Assembly (NCBI GenBank): GCA_027214125.1
Contig: JAPWHF010000010.1
Location: 124,001-188,000 of the forward strand
DNA: 64,000 nt
Direction of reading: 5' to 3'
From: Zoogloeaceae bacterium G21618-S1
GTDB taxonomy: Bacteria > Pseudomonadota > Gammaproteobacteria > Burkholderiales > Rhodocyclaceae
Part shown: positions 7,957-15,543 of the stretch, piece by piece
Layout: each line of letters opens with the position of its first letter
Position numbering within the stretch: the first letter of the stretch is position 1
The notes under the pieces: model-generated
Databases searched by the model: none
Told to the model about the DNA's origin: nothing
The model's input: the letters and a program-made list of their open reading frames with translations, nothing else
Program-made: the position numbers and the translations under genes

Positions 7957-8913
7957 TTACTTCAGCCGATCCGGCACCGAGATGCCGGCCTCGGCGTAGT
8001 ACTTGAGTGCGCCCGGATGCAGCTTGACGCCGATGTTGTCGAGAAGCGAGGCATCGATGCTCTTCCACCACGGGTTGGACTTGGCCATCTCGGCCAGGCC
8101 CTCCCAATAACTGCGGGTGAGCTGATAAGCGGTCGCTTCGTCCATGTCGGTGAGCGCGTAGGCGATGACCGGCAGCGAGGTGGTGACCACGTCGGTGTCC
8201 ACGCCCGGGTAAGTACCTTTCGGAATCACCAGACGAGTGCGGCCGGTGGCCTTGACCTGCTCTTCGGTCATCGACAGCAAGGTCACCGGCGAGCTGGCCG
8301 CCACTTCTACGACGTTGGGCGCAGGCCATGAACCGGCAGTGGCGAAACCGTCGACCTGGCGGTTCTTCATTGCCGCGCCGGCCCCGGAGAGCTCGATGTC
8401 GATCACCTCGACCTTGTCTTCGATGCCGAACAGTTTGAAGTTCTTCACCGCCTCGGTGGCGCCGAAGGACCCCTTGCCGGTCACGAAGCGCTTGCCGGCC
8501 AGATCAGCAAAGCTGTTGATGCCCGCGTCGGCGCGCACCACGTAGTGCATGGTCAGCGACGGAATCGGGAACATGGCGCGGATCTTCTTGAAGGCGGCGT
8601 CGGCCGGCTCGAAGGGCTTCTCGCCCGCGACAGCCTTCTCGACCAGCGCCGGTGGCGAGGTGAACATGTAGTTGGCGTCGCGACCGGCGGCCTCCATCAC
8701 GTTCTGCACCGAGCCCTGGCTCTCTTCGACCGTGACGATAATGACGCTGGCACTGGCCTTCTTCACGTTCTCGCCGATCTGCACCGCCATCTGGTAATAC
8801 GAGGTACCCGCCTTCGCCGCCTTGAGGGTGACACGGGTTTCGGCGGTCGCCAGGGTAGAGCTCAGCGCCAGCGTGAGCGCCGCGCCCAAGGTTGCCATAC
8901 GTCCAAGCTTCAT
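7957..8913 (-). CDS. TAXI family TRAP transporter solute-binding subunit
   Basis: Periplasmic substrate-binding protein of 318 residues. A signal peptide (MKLGRMATLGAALTLALSST, cleavage near ATAE) is followed by the TAXI fold, with GTSYYQMAVQIGENVKKAS near residues 36-54. I use the ATG at 8913, which has GGAG 6 nt upstream; an in-frame ATG at 8925 lacks a ribosome site. It delivers ligand to the fused permease encoded downstream. Upstream (8914-9125) is about 210 nt with no gene, presumably holding the promoter. An IclR gene lies beyond it on the same strand. Confidence 0.93.
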   Translation of the reverse strand: MKLGRMATLGAALTLALSSTLATAETRVTLKAAKAGTSYYQMAVQIGENVKKASASVIIVTVEESQGSVQNVMEAAGRDANYMFTSPPALVEKAVAGEKPFEPADAAFKKIRAMFPIPSLTMHYVVRADAGINSFADLAGKRFVTGKGSFGATEAVKNFKLFGIEDKVEVIDIELSGAGAAMKNRQVDGFATAGSWPAPNVVEVAASSPVTLLSMTEEQVKATGRTRLVIPKGTYPGVDTDVVTTSLPVIAYALTDMDEATAYQLTRSYWEGLAEMAKSNPWWKSIDASLLDNIGVKLHPGALKYYAEAGISVPDRLK

Positions 8914-9125
8914 AATCATCTCCATCGAATCGCGTTTCCGTGGAGGGGAAACGGGTCAGGCTGGGCCTGACGAATGTGCTGGTTGTTGTTGTTTTACGAA
9001 TCGTCGCAACACCCGTCTTGGATGCAGCGAAAGTACTATGGCACAAAGCCTTGCTGGTGATGGTGGTTTTATTGTTGTCGGGTTATATCCGGTGTTACGT
9101 CTGGTCGTGCCCTACGTAGAAAGTA

Positions 9126-9917
9126 TCAGGCCTGCCGGGCCGACTGCCCCAGCCGCTGCGAGATCTCGCGGGCGCTTGCCATCAGGCGGGTGGCGATGGG
9201 GCCGTCCCAGGCGGGGTCGAAGCTGTTGGCGGGGCCCATGGCGGTGAGCGCCAGGGTGAGGTGGTTGCCGCTGTCGAAAACCGGGGCGGAGAAGGCGTTG
9301 ATGCCGGGGATGGGGTTGCCCAGTGCGCGGGCGAGGCCGTGCTGGCGGATTTCGGCGATGGTTTCTTCCACATGCCGGCGGGATTGGCGCAGGGCGGGCT
9401 GGTCGGCGCTGCCGAGCTGGGCCAGTTCGCTGTCGACCAGCGGGCGGGTGATGCGTTCGGGCAGAAAGGCGGCGAACAGGCGGCCGGTGGCCGAGGCCAT
9501 GAGCGGTGTCATGACCGTGCCGGGGCGCATGTTGACGTGGATGGGGCGGTTGCATTCTTCAATGCGCACGATGGTCGGGCCACGGTTGCCCCAGACGGCG
9601 ATGGCGATATTGAGCTGGAGGTCGTCGGCCAGTTGCGCCACGGCTGGCGTGGCGGCGCGGATCGGCTCGACTTGTTCCAGTGCACACAAACCGACTTGCA
9701 GCGAGAAGGCGCCCAGGCCGTAGCGGCCGGTGGCGGCGTCCTGCTCAATGAGGCCGAGTTTGCAGAAGCTGACCAGATAGGGGTGGGCCTTGGCCGGCGG
9801 CATGCCGGCTTCGCGCGCCAGATCACGCAGCATCATGGGCGCGCCGTGGCGCACCAGCGCTTGTAGCAGCGTGCCGCCGACTTCGATCGACTGGATGCCT
9901 CGGCGATCACGTTCCAT
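9126..9917 (-). CDS. IclR family transcriptional regulator
   Basis: The 263-residue protein has an N-terminal winged helix (IQSIEVGGTLLQALVRHGAP, then LAREAGMPPAKAHPYLVSF, about residues 8-60) and a C-terminal effector-binding IclR domain. IclR proteins often control aromatic catabolism and bind a pathway acid. It is divergent from the metallo-beta-lactamase-fold and FAD monooxygenase genes, and the 204-nt spacer holds an 11-bp inverted repeat (9997-10032) that could be its operator. The start at 9917 has AAGGAAG about 12 nt upstream, which is rather distant. It could also act on the TAXI genes downstream. Confidence 0.92.
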   Translation of the reverse strand: MERDRRGIQSIEVGGTLLQALVRHGAPMMLRDLAREAGMPPAKAHPYLVSFCKLGLIEQDAATGRYGLGAFSLQVGLCALEQVEPIRAATPAVAQLADDLQLNIAIAVWGNRGPTIVRIEECNRPIHVNMRPGTVMTPLMASATGRLFAAFLPERITRPLVDSELAQLGSADQPALRQSRRHVEETIAEIRQHGLARALGNPIPGINAFSAPVFDSGNHLTLALTAMGPANSFDPAWDGPIATRLMASAREISQRLGQSARQA

Positions 9918-9996
9918 GGTGTGGATGTCTTCCTTGTTTTTCGCGGCATCTTAGCAGTTTTCCGGTGTCCTATCGGAGCCTCGTCAGTGAATTAAA

Positions 9997-10032
9997 ATTC
10001 GTTATTAACAAAATCATTGACTAATGACGAAT
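9997..10032. promoter_or_regulatory. Inverted repeat, candidate IclR operator
   Basis: ATTCGTTATTA (9997-10007) and TAATGACGAAT (10022-10032) pair at 10 of 11 positions around a 14-nt AT-rich spacer. They lie in the divergent region between iclR and the MBL-fold gene, about 90 nt before the latter's ATG. An AT-rich dyad in GC-rich DNA next to a regulator gene is a typical operator setting. Confidence 0.5.
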
Positions 10033-10121
10033 CAAAAACTAGCATGAGGATGTCGCGGTTGCCTGGATGTGCGCATCCGATTCGAGCGACCCAGCCCCAC
10101 ACCCAGATCATGGAGCACCTT

Positions 10122-11087
10122 ATGAACACCAAAGTCTTTGCCTCCCAGGCCGACCTGGAAGTGAAAAAAACCACCTTCGAGCAACTCTCCGCCCACTGCT
10201 GGGCCTACACCGCCGAGGGCGATCCCAACACCGGCGTGATCATCACCGACGAAGCCGTGCTGATCTGCGACACGCTGGCCACGCCGCTGATGGCGCAGAA
10301 CCTGATCGCCGAGATCCGCAAGGTCAGCCAGGCGCCGATCAAGTATGTGGTGCTGTCGCACTATCACGCGGTGCGTGTGCTGGGCGCGTCGGGCTACAAG
10401 GCCGAGGGCATGGAGCAGATCATCGCCAGCCAGGGCACCTATGAAATGATCGTCGAGCGCGGCGAGCAGGACATGAAGAGCGAGTACGAGCGCTTTCCGC
10501 GCCTGTTCCAGAACTTTGACTCCGTGCCGGGCCTGACCTGGCCGACCCTGGTGTTCAAGGACGAGCTGACCCTGTACATGGGCGGCCTGGAAGTGAAGGT
10601 GATGCACCTGGGCCCCGGCCACACCAAGGGCGATACCGTGGTGTGGGTGCCGAGTGAGCAGGTGCTGTTCTCGGGTGACCTGGTCGAGTGCGATGCCGCC
10701 TGCTACACCGGCGACGCGCAATTGGAAGAGTGGCCCGCCACGCTGGATGCGATCTCCGCGCTCAATCCGCAGGCCGTGGTGCCGGGCCGTGGCCCCGCGC
10801 TGACCACGCCGCAGAAAGTGGCCGAAGGCCTGGCCTATACCCGCGACTTCGTCACCACCTTGTTCAGCTCGGCCAAAGAGGCTGCGGCCCAGGGCCTGGA
10901 CCTGAAAGCGGCAATGGCGCTGGTGCGCAAGAACATGGATCCGAAGTTCGGCCAGGTGTTCATCTATGAGCACTGCCTGCCCTTCGACGTGACCCGCGCG
11001 GTGGATGAAGCCAGCGGCATCAAGCATCCGCGGATCTGGACGGCCGAACGCGACCAGGAAATGTGGCACGCGCTGCAGGCCGATTGA
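10122..11087 (+). CDS. Metallo-beta-lactamase-fold hydrolase with altered metal site
   Basis: The 321-residue protein has the MBL-fold layout: SHYHAVRVLGASG where the usual HxHxDH motif stands, then GPGHTKGDTVVW (third-His motif) and LFSGDLVE (bridging Asp). In the first motif the two His are kept, but Asp and the last His are replaced by Val and Arg, so a normal dinuclear site is unlikely. I use the ATG at 10122, with GGAG 6 nt upstream; the frame is open to 10017 without a ribosome site. It is followed by an FAD monooxygenase and a DUF2783 protein. It may hydrolyse a lactone or thioester in the aromatic pathway, or act with one metal. Family is certain, substrate unknown. Confidence 0.88.
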   Translation: MNTKVFASQADLEVKKTTFEQLSAHCWAYTAEGDPNTGVIITDEAVLICDTLATPLMAQNLIAEIRKVSQAPIKYVVLSHYHAVRVLGASGYKAEGMEQIIASQGTYEMIVERGEQDMKSEYERFPRLFQNFDSVPGLTWPTLVFKDELTLYMGGLEVKVMHLGPGHTKGDTVVWVPSEQVLFSGDLVECDAACYTGDAQLEEWPATLDAISALNPQAVVPGRGPALTTPQKVAEGLAYTRDFVTTLFSSAKEAAAQGLDLKAAMALVRKNMDPKFGQVFIYEHCLPFDVTRAVDEASGIKHPRIWTAERDQEMWHALQAD

Positions 11088-11091
11088 AACC

Positions 11092-11126
11092 CCGTAGGGC
11101 GGATAAGCGCAGCGCATCCGCCGAAC
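11092..11126. repeat. REP-like palindromic repeat, copy 1
   Basis: Begins CCGTAGGGCGGATAAGCG and continues to GCATCCGCCGAAC. The GCGGAT and ATCCGC arms make it palindromic. An identical 35-nt copy is at 13213-13247 and a diverged inverted copy at 13270-13302. It lies 4 nt after the MBL-fold gene stop. Confidence 0.8.
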
Positions 11127-11235
11127 GATGGGGCAAGAACAACCCCCGGTGGCCCACGGGCCGCCAGATCCTCAACCCGGCGAGACATCACGAGACCGGG
11201 CGAGATCCTAAAAATTGTCCAAAGGAGGACGCGAC

Positions 11236-12915
11236 GTGCTGAGTACCTATCAGTATCCCAAGTACGAATATCGCAAGCCGGTTGAACTGGCGGCGGGCGA
11301 GAATGGCGCGCCGGGGCGTTACCCGGTGGTGGTGGTCGGGGCAGGCCCGGTGGGCTTGTCGGCGGCCATCGATTTGGCGATTCAGGGCCAGAAAGTGGTG
11401 GTGCTCGACAATGACGACACCGTGTCCATCGGCTCGCGTGGCGTCTGCTACGCCAAACGCGCGCTGGAGGTGCTTGACCGCCTCGGTTGTGGCGACGAGA
11501 TGGTGAACAAGGGCGTGTCGTGGAACGTCGGCCGCACCTTTTTCCGCGAAGAAGAAGTGTTCAACTTCAACCTTTGCCCCGAGCCGGATCATCACCGCCC
11601 CGGCATGATCAACCTCCAGCAGTACTACCTGGAGGAGTATCTGGTAAAGCGCGCGGTCGAAGTCGGTGTGGACCTTCGCTGGAAGAGCACCGTGATCGCG
11701 GTGAACCCCGGCGAAGAGACCACCGGCCTGCGTGTCGAGACGCCCGATGGCGTCTATAACATCGAGGCCGACTGGCTGGTGGTTGGCGATGGCGCCCGCT
11801 CGAGCATTCGCACCATGATGGGCCTCGATATCGACGGCAAGATCTTCATGGATCGCTTTCTCATTGCCGACGTGGTAATGAAGGCCGACTTCCCGACCGA
11901 GCGCTGGTTCTGGTTCGACCCGCCCTTCCACCGCAACCAGTCGGTGCTGCTGCATCGTCAGTCGGATAACGTTTTCCGCATTGACTTCCAGCTCGGCTGG
12001 AATGCCGACCCGGCGGAAGAGAAAAAGCCCGAGAACGTGATCCCGCGCATCAAGGCGATGCTCGCAGCAAACGGAACTGAGGACCGCGAATTCGACCTCG
12101 AATGGGTCAGCGTCTATACCTTCCAGTGCCGCCGCATGAACAGCTTCCGCCATGGGCGCGTGCTGTTCGTCGGCGATGCCGCGCACCAGGTCTCGCCCTT
12201 TGGCGCGCGCGGTGCCAACTCCGGCATCCAGGACACCGACAACCTCGCCTGGAAACTCAAGCTGGTGATGGACGGCAAAGCCCCGTCCACGCTGCTCGAC
12301 ACCTACTCCGAAGAGCGCGTGTTCGCGGCCGACGAAAACCTGATGAATTCGACGCGTTCCACCGATTTCATCACCCCCAAGAGCACCACCAGCAAAACCT
12401 TCCGTAACGCCGTGTTGGGCCTCGCCGAGCACTACCCGTTTGCCCGCGCGCTGGTGAATTCTGGCCGCCTCTCGGTGCCTGCCTATCTCACCGAGTCGCG
12501 ACTCAACACCGCCGACACCGACACGTTTGCCGGCAAGATGGTGCCGGGCGCACCGATGGACGACGCGCCCATCGAAACCGACAGCGGCGAGCCGTGGCTG
12601 CTGCAAGTGCTGGGCAACCGCTTCCAGTTGCTGGTGTTTGCCGATGACGCGAGCCAGGTGGCCGACGCCGCCGCGCTGGCCGAACTGGCCAACAACGCGG
12701 TGCCGGTGCAGGCCATCGTCGTGGCAAAAACTGGCGTCGCGCCGGCCGGCCTGAAGACCGTCATCGACACCCGCGGCCGCATCGCCGAACGCTATGACGC
12801 CCAGCCCGGCACCTGCTATCTGGCCCGCCCGGATCAGCATGTCGCCGCCCGCTGGCGCGCCTTCGACGCCGCCGCCGTCAAGAAAGCCGTGGCCGTGGCC
12901 ACCTGCAACGCCTGA
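11236..12915 (+). CDS. FAD-dependent aromatic monooxygenase (class A flavoprotein, MhpA/PheA-like)
   Basis: The 559-residue protein has VVVVGAGPVGLSAAIDLA near residue 35 (Rossmann FAD site), VVGDGARSSIRTMMG near 190 (DG motif binding FAD and NADPH), and VLFVGDAAHQVSPFGARG near 310 (GD motif). A C-terminal thioredoxin-like domain follows, as in 3-(3-hydroxyphenyl)propionate and phenol hydroxylases. I use GTG at 11236, because the AAAGGAGG ribosome site (11220-11227) lies just before it and would otherwise be inside the gene. It likely hydroxylates a phenolic acid to a p-diol. The DUF2783 gene follows after 11 nt and is surely co-transcribed. The exact substrate is unknown. Confidence 0.9.
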   Translation: MLSTYQYPKYEYRKPVELAAGENGAPGRYPVVVVGAGPVGLSAAIDLAIQGQKVVVLDNDDTVSIGSRGVCYAKRALEVLDRLGCGDEMVNKGVSWNVGRTFFREEEVFNFNLCPEPDHHRPGMINLQQYYLEEYLVKRAVEVGVDLRWKSTVIAVNPGEETTGLRVETPDGVYNIEADWLVVGDGARSSIRTMMGLDIDGKIFMDRFLIADVVMKADFPTERWFWFDPPFHRNQSVLLHRQSDNVFRIDFQLGWNADPAEEKKPENVIPRIKAMLAANGTEDREFDLEWVSVYTFQCRRMNSFRHGRVLFVGDAAHQVSPFGARGANSGIQDTDNLAWKLKLVMDGKAPSTLLDTYSEERVFAADENLMNSTRSTDFITPKSTTSKTFRNAVLGLAEHYPFARALVNSGRLSVPAYLTESRLNTADTDTFAGKMVPGAPMDDAPIETDSGEPWLLQVLGNRFQLLVFADDASQVADAAALAELANNAVPVQAIVVAKTGVAPAGLKTVIDTRGRIAERYDAQPGTCYLARPDQHVAARWRAFDAAAVKKAVAVATCNA

Positions 12916-12926
12916 GGAGACCGACC

Positions 12927-13151
12927 ATGTCCCTGATCACCACCAGCAATTTCGCCGAACCGGGCAAGCGCTACTTCCAGACCTTCAGCCCGGGTGACGA
13001 CTTTTACGAAGCATTGATCGACATGCACCGCGACCTGACCGATGAGCAGTCGGCCATGGTCAACGCGCGGCTGATTCTGTTGTTGTCGAACCATATTGGC
13101 GATATCAGCGTGTTGCGCGAGGCGATGGACAAGGCCCGCGAAGGGGTTTGA
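12927..13151 (+). CDS. DUF2783 domain protein
   Basis: Small soluble protein of 74 residues matching the DUF2783 pattern: DDFYEALIDMHRDLT, then NARLILLLSNHIGD and a C-terminal AMDKAREG. It starts 11 nt after the FAD monooxygenase with a good ribosome site (TGAGGAG). This family is typically found next to such monooxygenases and has no established function; a role as a small partner of the hydroxylase is a guess from constant linkage. No metal motif or membrane segment is visible. Confidence 0.8.
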   Translation: MSLITTSNFAEPGKRYFQTFSPGDDFYEALIDMHRDLTDEQSAMVNARLILLLSNHIGDISVLREAMDKAREGV

Positions 13152-13173
13152 TGCGCGCGTGTCGCAGTGAAGA

Positions 13174-13199
13174 AAACGGCGGGCCGCGGCTCGCCGTTT
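13174..13199 (+). terminator. Probable terminator after the DUF2783 gene
   Basis: AAACGGCG and CGCCGTTT form an 8-bp stem around a GC-rich loop, 23 nt after the DUF2783 stop, followed by GTCGTTG. The U-tract is weak, so termination may be partial. Confidence 0.5.
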
Positions 13200-13212
13200 G
13201 TCGTTGACCGTG

Positions 13213-13302
13213 CCGTAGGGCGGATAAGCGCAGCGCATCCGCCGAACAACGTCCCGATGCGGCACCGATGGCGGATGCGCCTGCGGCTTATCCGCCCTAC
13301 GG
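13213..13302. repeat. Inverted pair of REP-like repeats
   Basis: A copy at 13213-13247 is identical over 35 nt to 11092-11126. A diverged copy in the opposite orientation lies at 13270-13302, ending TTATCCGCCCTACGG. The two copies face each other across 22 nt and can form one long hairpin. This is a BIME-like arrangement in the spacer between the monooxygenase operon and the toxin-antitoxin genes. Confidence 0.8.
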
Positions 13303-13383
13303 CGCTGAGAGGCTCTGCAAGGCCGCGGCGCCCACGCGGTTCCGCGCCCGATGTTGGACCTTGATTACCCTGCTGGATTCGAC

Positions 13384-13640
13384 CATCCGTTGGCCGGGTC
13401 TCGCCCCGGCGGGCGACTTACTTTCTTGCTTGTGCAAGAAAGCTAAGCAAAGAAGCACACTCCGCCGCCGTGGCCCTTCGGGCTTCCCTCCCTCCGCAAG
13501 CACGGGGCGGGCCGCTTCGCAAACTCGCCCTGCGGGCGGAAACAGCGAAGCCGCTGTTTCCGCCCCGCACTTGCTGCGCTCGGCGCGACAGAGGGGGAGG
13601 TGGGCGCCCGCCTGCGCGGCCGGGCTCGCTCCGGGAGGTC
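13384..13640. repeat. Composite intergenic repeat with internal hairpins
   Basis: No credible gene lies between 13303 and 13734. The stretch starts with CTTTCTTGC-TTGT-GCAAGAAAG and GCAAAGAAGC, followed by a perfect 12-bp stem GCGGAAACAGCG / CGCTGTTTCCGC (13536-13547 with 13552-13563). Short open frames here have biased, repeat-derived composition. It resembles dispersed noncoding intergenic repeats common in beta- and gammaproteobacteria. Its function is unknown. Confidence 0.55.
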
Positions 13641-13659
13641 GTCTCGGAAGTAGGGGGCG

Positions 13660-13716
13660 ATAACCGAAGGGCATTGCACCGTTCAACGGCTGCGTGGTGC
13701 AATGCCCTTCGGTTAT
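13660..13716. repeat. Perfect 21-bp inverted repeat
   Basis: Left arm 13660-13680 (begins ATAACCGAAGGGCATT) pairs perfectly with right arm 13696-13716 around a 15-nt loop. It ends 19 nt before the toxin gene stop, so it may terminate the minus-strand toxin-antitoxin or LysR transcripts, or be a mobile-palindrome remnant. Confidence 0.75.
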
Positions 13717-13734
13717 TGCACCCTACCGGACTGA

Positions 13735-14139
13735 CTAAGTACGTACGCCAACGCCTGAGGCTTCGGCCGCCGTACGAAGCGGACCGTCCTTTGTGGCAAT
13801 CGGGATTTGCAGGCGCAGTGCCAACTCCAGATAAGCCGCATCGTAGCTGCTCAGATCGTAGCGGAGCGCCAAGGCCAGCAGTTCGCTGGGGCGCGGGGTG
13901 GCGGATTCAATGTCGATGGGAAGCTCGCAAATCTGCTCGATGATCTGTTGCGCCTTTTCAGCTGTGAGCCGTTTTCGCCGGCATGCCGTGCGCAGTACGT
14001 TGGCAAATTCGAGTTGCCACAGGGCCGGAACGACCGCTCGATCTTCTTCCAGCCGCAGCGCAATTGCTTCGGTGTAGGGCGTTGCCTGGTCTTCGAGAAA
14101 CCAGCCGGCGACCACCGAGTTGTCCAGTACGAAGGGCAT
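13735..14139 (-). CDS. VapC-like PIN-domain toxin
   Basis: The 134-residue PIN-domain ribonuclease has the expected acidic residues: D6 in FVLDNS, E44 in WQLEFANVL, D in LSSYDAAYLELA (about 98) and D in IATKDGPL (about 117). PIN toxins cleave tRNA or rRNA when released from their antitoxin. Its ATG overlaps the antitoxin TGA (ATGA), so the pair is translationally coupled. No frameshift or missing catalytic residue is seen. The PIN/Phd combination is common in proteobacteria. Confidence 0.92.
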   Translation of the reverse strand: MPFVLDNSVVAGWFLEDQATPYTEAIALRLEEDRAVVPALWQLEFANVLRTACRRKRLTAEKAQQIIEQICELPIDIESATPRPSELLALALRYDLSSYDAAYLELALRLQIPIATKDGPLRTAAEASGVGVRT

Positions 14140-14393
14140 CAGTCGCGCCCTTCTTCGATGGCCTCCCGGACATCCATGCCGAGGCTGACGCCTTTGCGAA
14201 GTTCGCGCAGACGGGCGAAGGTGCCGGACACCTGTCGGCGTTGGGTCTCTGCAGATACTTCGACATCGACCGCCGAGATGATGCGCGCAATCGCACGGCC
14301 ACGGCGGGTGATGGTCACTTGCTCGCCGTGTTCGACGGCGACGAGAAGTTCGGAGAACTTGGTTTTGGCCTCATAGACGGGAACGGTCTTCAT
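14139..14393 (-). CDS. Phd/YefM-family antitoxin
   Basis: The 84-residue antitoxin starts MKTVPVYEAKTKFSELLVAV and continues with GEQVTITRRGRAIARI, the Phd/YefM DNA-binding fold. The remaining C-terminal tail would wrap the PIN toxin. The ribosome site AGAGG precedes the ATG at 14393 and lies inside an inverted repeat, which suggests autorepression. It precedes and overlaps the toxin gene by one base of the stop codon. Confidence 0.92.
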   Translation of the reverse strand: MKTVPVYEAKTKFSELLVAVEHGEQVTITRRGRAIARIISAVDVEVSAETQRRQVSGTFARLRELRKGVSLGMDVREAIEEGRD

Positions 14394-14394
14394 G

Positions 14395-14431
14395 ATCGGG
14401 CCTCTTGATTGAGTTGGTTAGCCCGATTATA
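14395..14431 (-). promoter_or_regulatory. Toxin-antitoxin promoter and probable operator
   Basis: On the minus strand a perfect TATAAT -10 element occupies 14431-14426. It partly overlaps one arm of a 7-bp inverted repeat, ATCGGGC (14395-14401) and GCCCGAT (14421-14427). The other arm abuts the antitoxin start codon. This layout fits repression by the antitoxin complex. Confidence 0.55.
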
Positions 14432-14499
14432 GGCGCGAACCTGCGCGTACGTCCTGAGGGCCGGGCGATGGTGGGCGAAAGCGGTTGCGCGAGGAAGTC

Positions 14500-15408
14500 C
14501 TACTTCGCATACCCCTCATGTTCCCCGATATACCGAAACAGAAAATCCTGAAAACTCTGAGACGCCGGCGTGAGTGAGCGCCCGTTGCGGCTGAAGGTGT
14601 AGAAGCGGCGCGTAACAACCGGATCAACCAGCGGCCGCATCTCCAGCCCGTAGAGCCGCACGAGCGAGGCGGCGTAGGGGATGCAGACGGTGATGCCGAG
14701 CCCTGAGCTGACCATGCTGAGTGCCGTGGACATGAAGGCGACGGTGGTGTTGGGGTCGAGGGATTTTTCGCGCATGGCGGTGTGCAGGTCGACCGAGAGG
14801 CGTTCGGTGAACTGGCCTTGCAGAGCGATGAGGGGCCAGGCTTCGAGGTCGGTCCAGCCGACGGTTTTCTGGGCGGCGAGGGCGTGGCCTGGGGGGAAGA
14901 CGGCGACGAAGGGGAGCTCGAAGAGCGTGGTGGCGTCGATGTCGGAGTTGGGGTCGCGCTCGGGGCCGACGCCGAAGTCGACTTCGCCGGAGAACACGCG
15001 CGAGACCACGCTTTCGACGGCGCAGTCGACCAGCCGGATGCGGATGTCGGGGTGTTCGGCGCTGTAGGCGGCGATGACTTCGGGCAACAATGTGCAGGCC
15101 ATCAGCTGTGGGGCGGCGACGCGTACGGTGCCTTTCTTCAGGGCTTTCAGGTTGGCGACTTCGTCGAGGACGGTGTCGAGGTCGTTGAGAATTTTTCCGA
15201 CCAGCGGGTAGAGCTCGCGGCCGGTGTCGGAGAGCTGGATGCGGCGGGTACTGCGGTCGACCAGACGCAGGCCGAGCGAGCTCTCGAGCTCCTTGATCAG
15301 CCCGGATAGCGCGGACTGCGTGACAAACAGGCTCTCGGCGGCGAGGGTGAAGCTGCCGGTACGGGCGACGGCGATGAAGGCGCGCAGCTGGCGCAGGGTG
15401 ATATTCAT
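14500..15408 (-). CDS. LysR family transcriptional regulator
   Basis: The 302-residue protein has the N-terminal LysR winged helix (MNITLRQLRAFIAVARTGSF, then ESLFVTQSALSGLIKELE, residues 1-60) and a periplasmic-binding-fold effector domain. I use the ATG at 15408, where the family N-terminus begins; the frame is open to 15492. It is divergent from the VOC-FAH-TRAP-maiA operon and is the likely activator of it, responding to a pathway intermediate. It is distinct from the IclR protein of the upstream half of the cluster. Confidence 0.93.
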   Translation of the reverse strand: MNITLRQLRAFIAVARTGSFTLAAESLFVTQSALSGLIKELESSLGLRLVDRSTRRIQLSDTGRELYPLVGKILNDLDTVLDEVANLKALKKGTVRVAAPQLMACTLLPEVIAAYSAEHPDIRIRLVDCAVESVVSRVFSGEVDFGVGPERDPNSDIDATTLFELPFVAVFPPGHALAAQKTVGWTDLEAWPLIALQGQFTERLSVDLHTAMREKSLDPNTTVAFMSTALSMVSSGLGITVCIPYAASLVRLYGLEMRPLVDPVVTRRFYTFSRNGRSLTPASQSFQDFLFRYIGEHEGYAK

Positions 15409-15543
15409 AAGATCATCCGATAAATTGATCTGAAAAAGCTGTTTGTATGATAGATCGTTCTGAGCTGTAATGGACACATCGGCCAGTGGCATCGGCCCGA
15501 ATCGCGCAGAGACCGGTCAGGTCCGCATAAAGGAGACAGCAAA
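15409..15543. promoter_or_regulatory. Divergent LysR / VOC operon control region
   Basis: This 135-nt spacer contains an AT-rich core (15410-15460) in GC-rich DNA, with GATCT (15427-15431) and AGATC (15452-15456) as an inverted pair and further ATCAT/ATGAT motifs. LysR regulators usually bind such divergent spacers at T-N11-A dyads. An exact site cannot be fixed by eye. AAGGAGA precedes the VOC start codon. Confidence 0.4.

Noticed and set aside
13268-13943. Several short open frames in the repeat-rich spacer
   Set aside because: They overlap hairpins and repeats on both strands, have no ribosome sites, and read as Arg/Pro/Gly-rich sequence.
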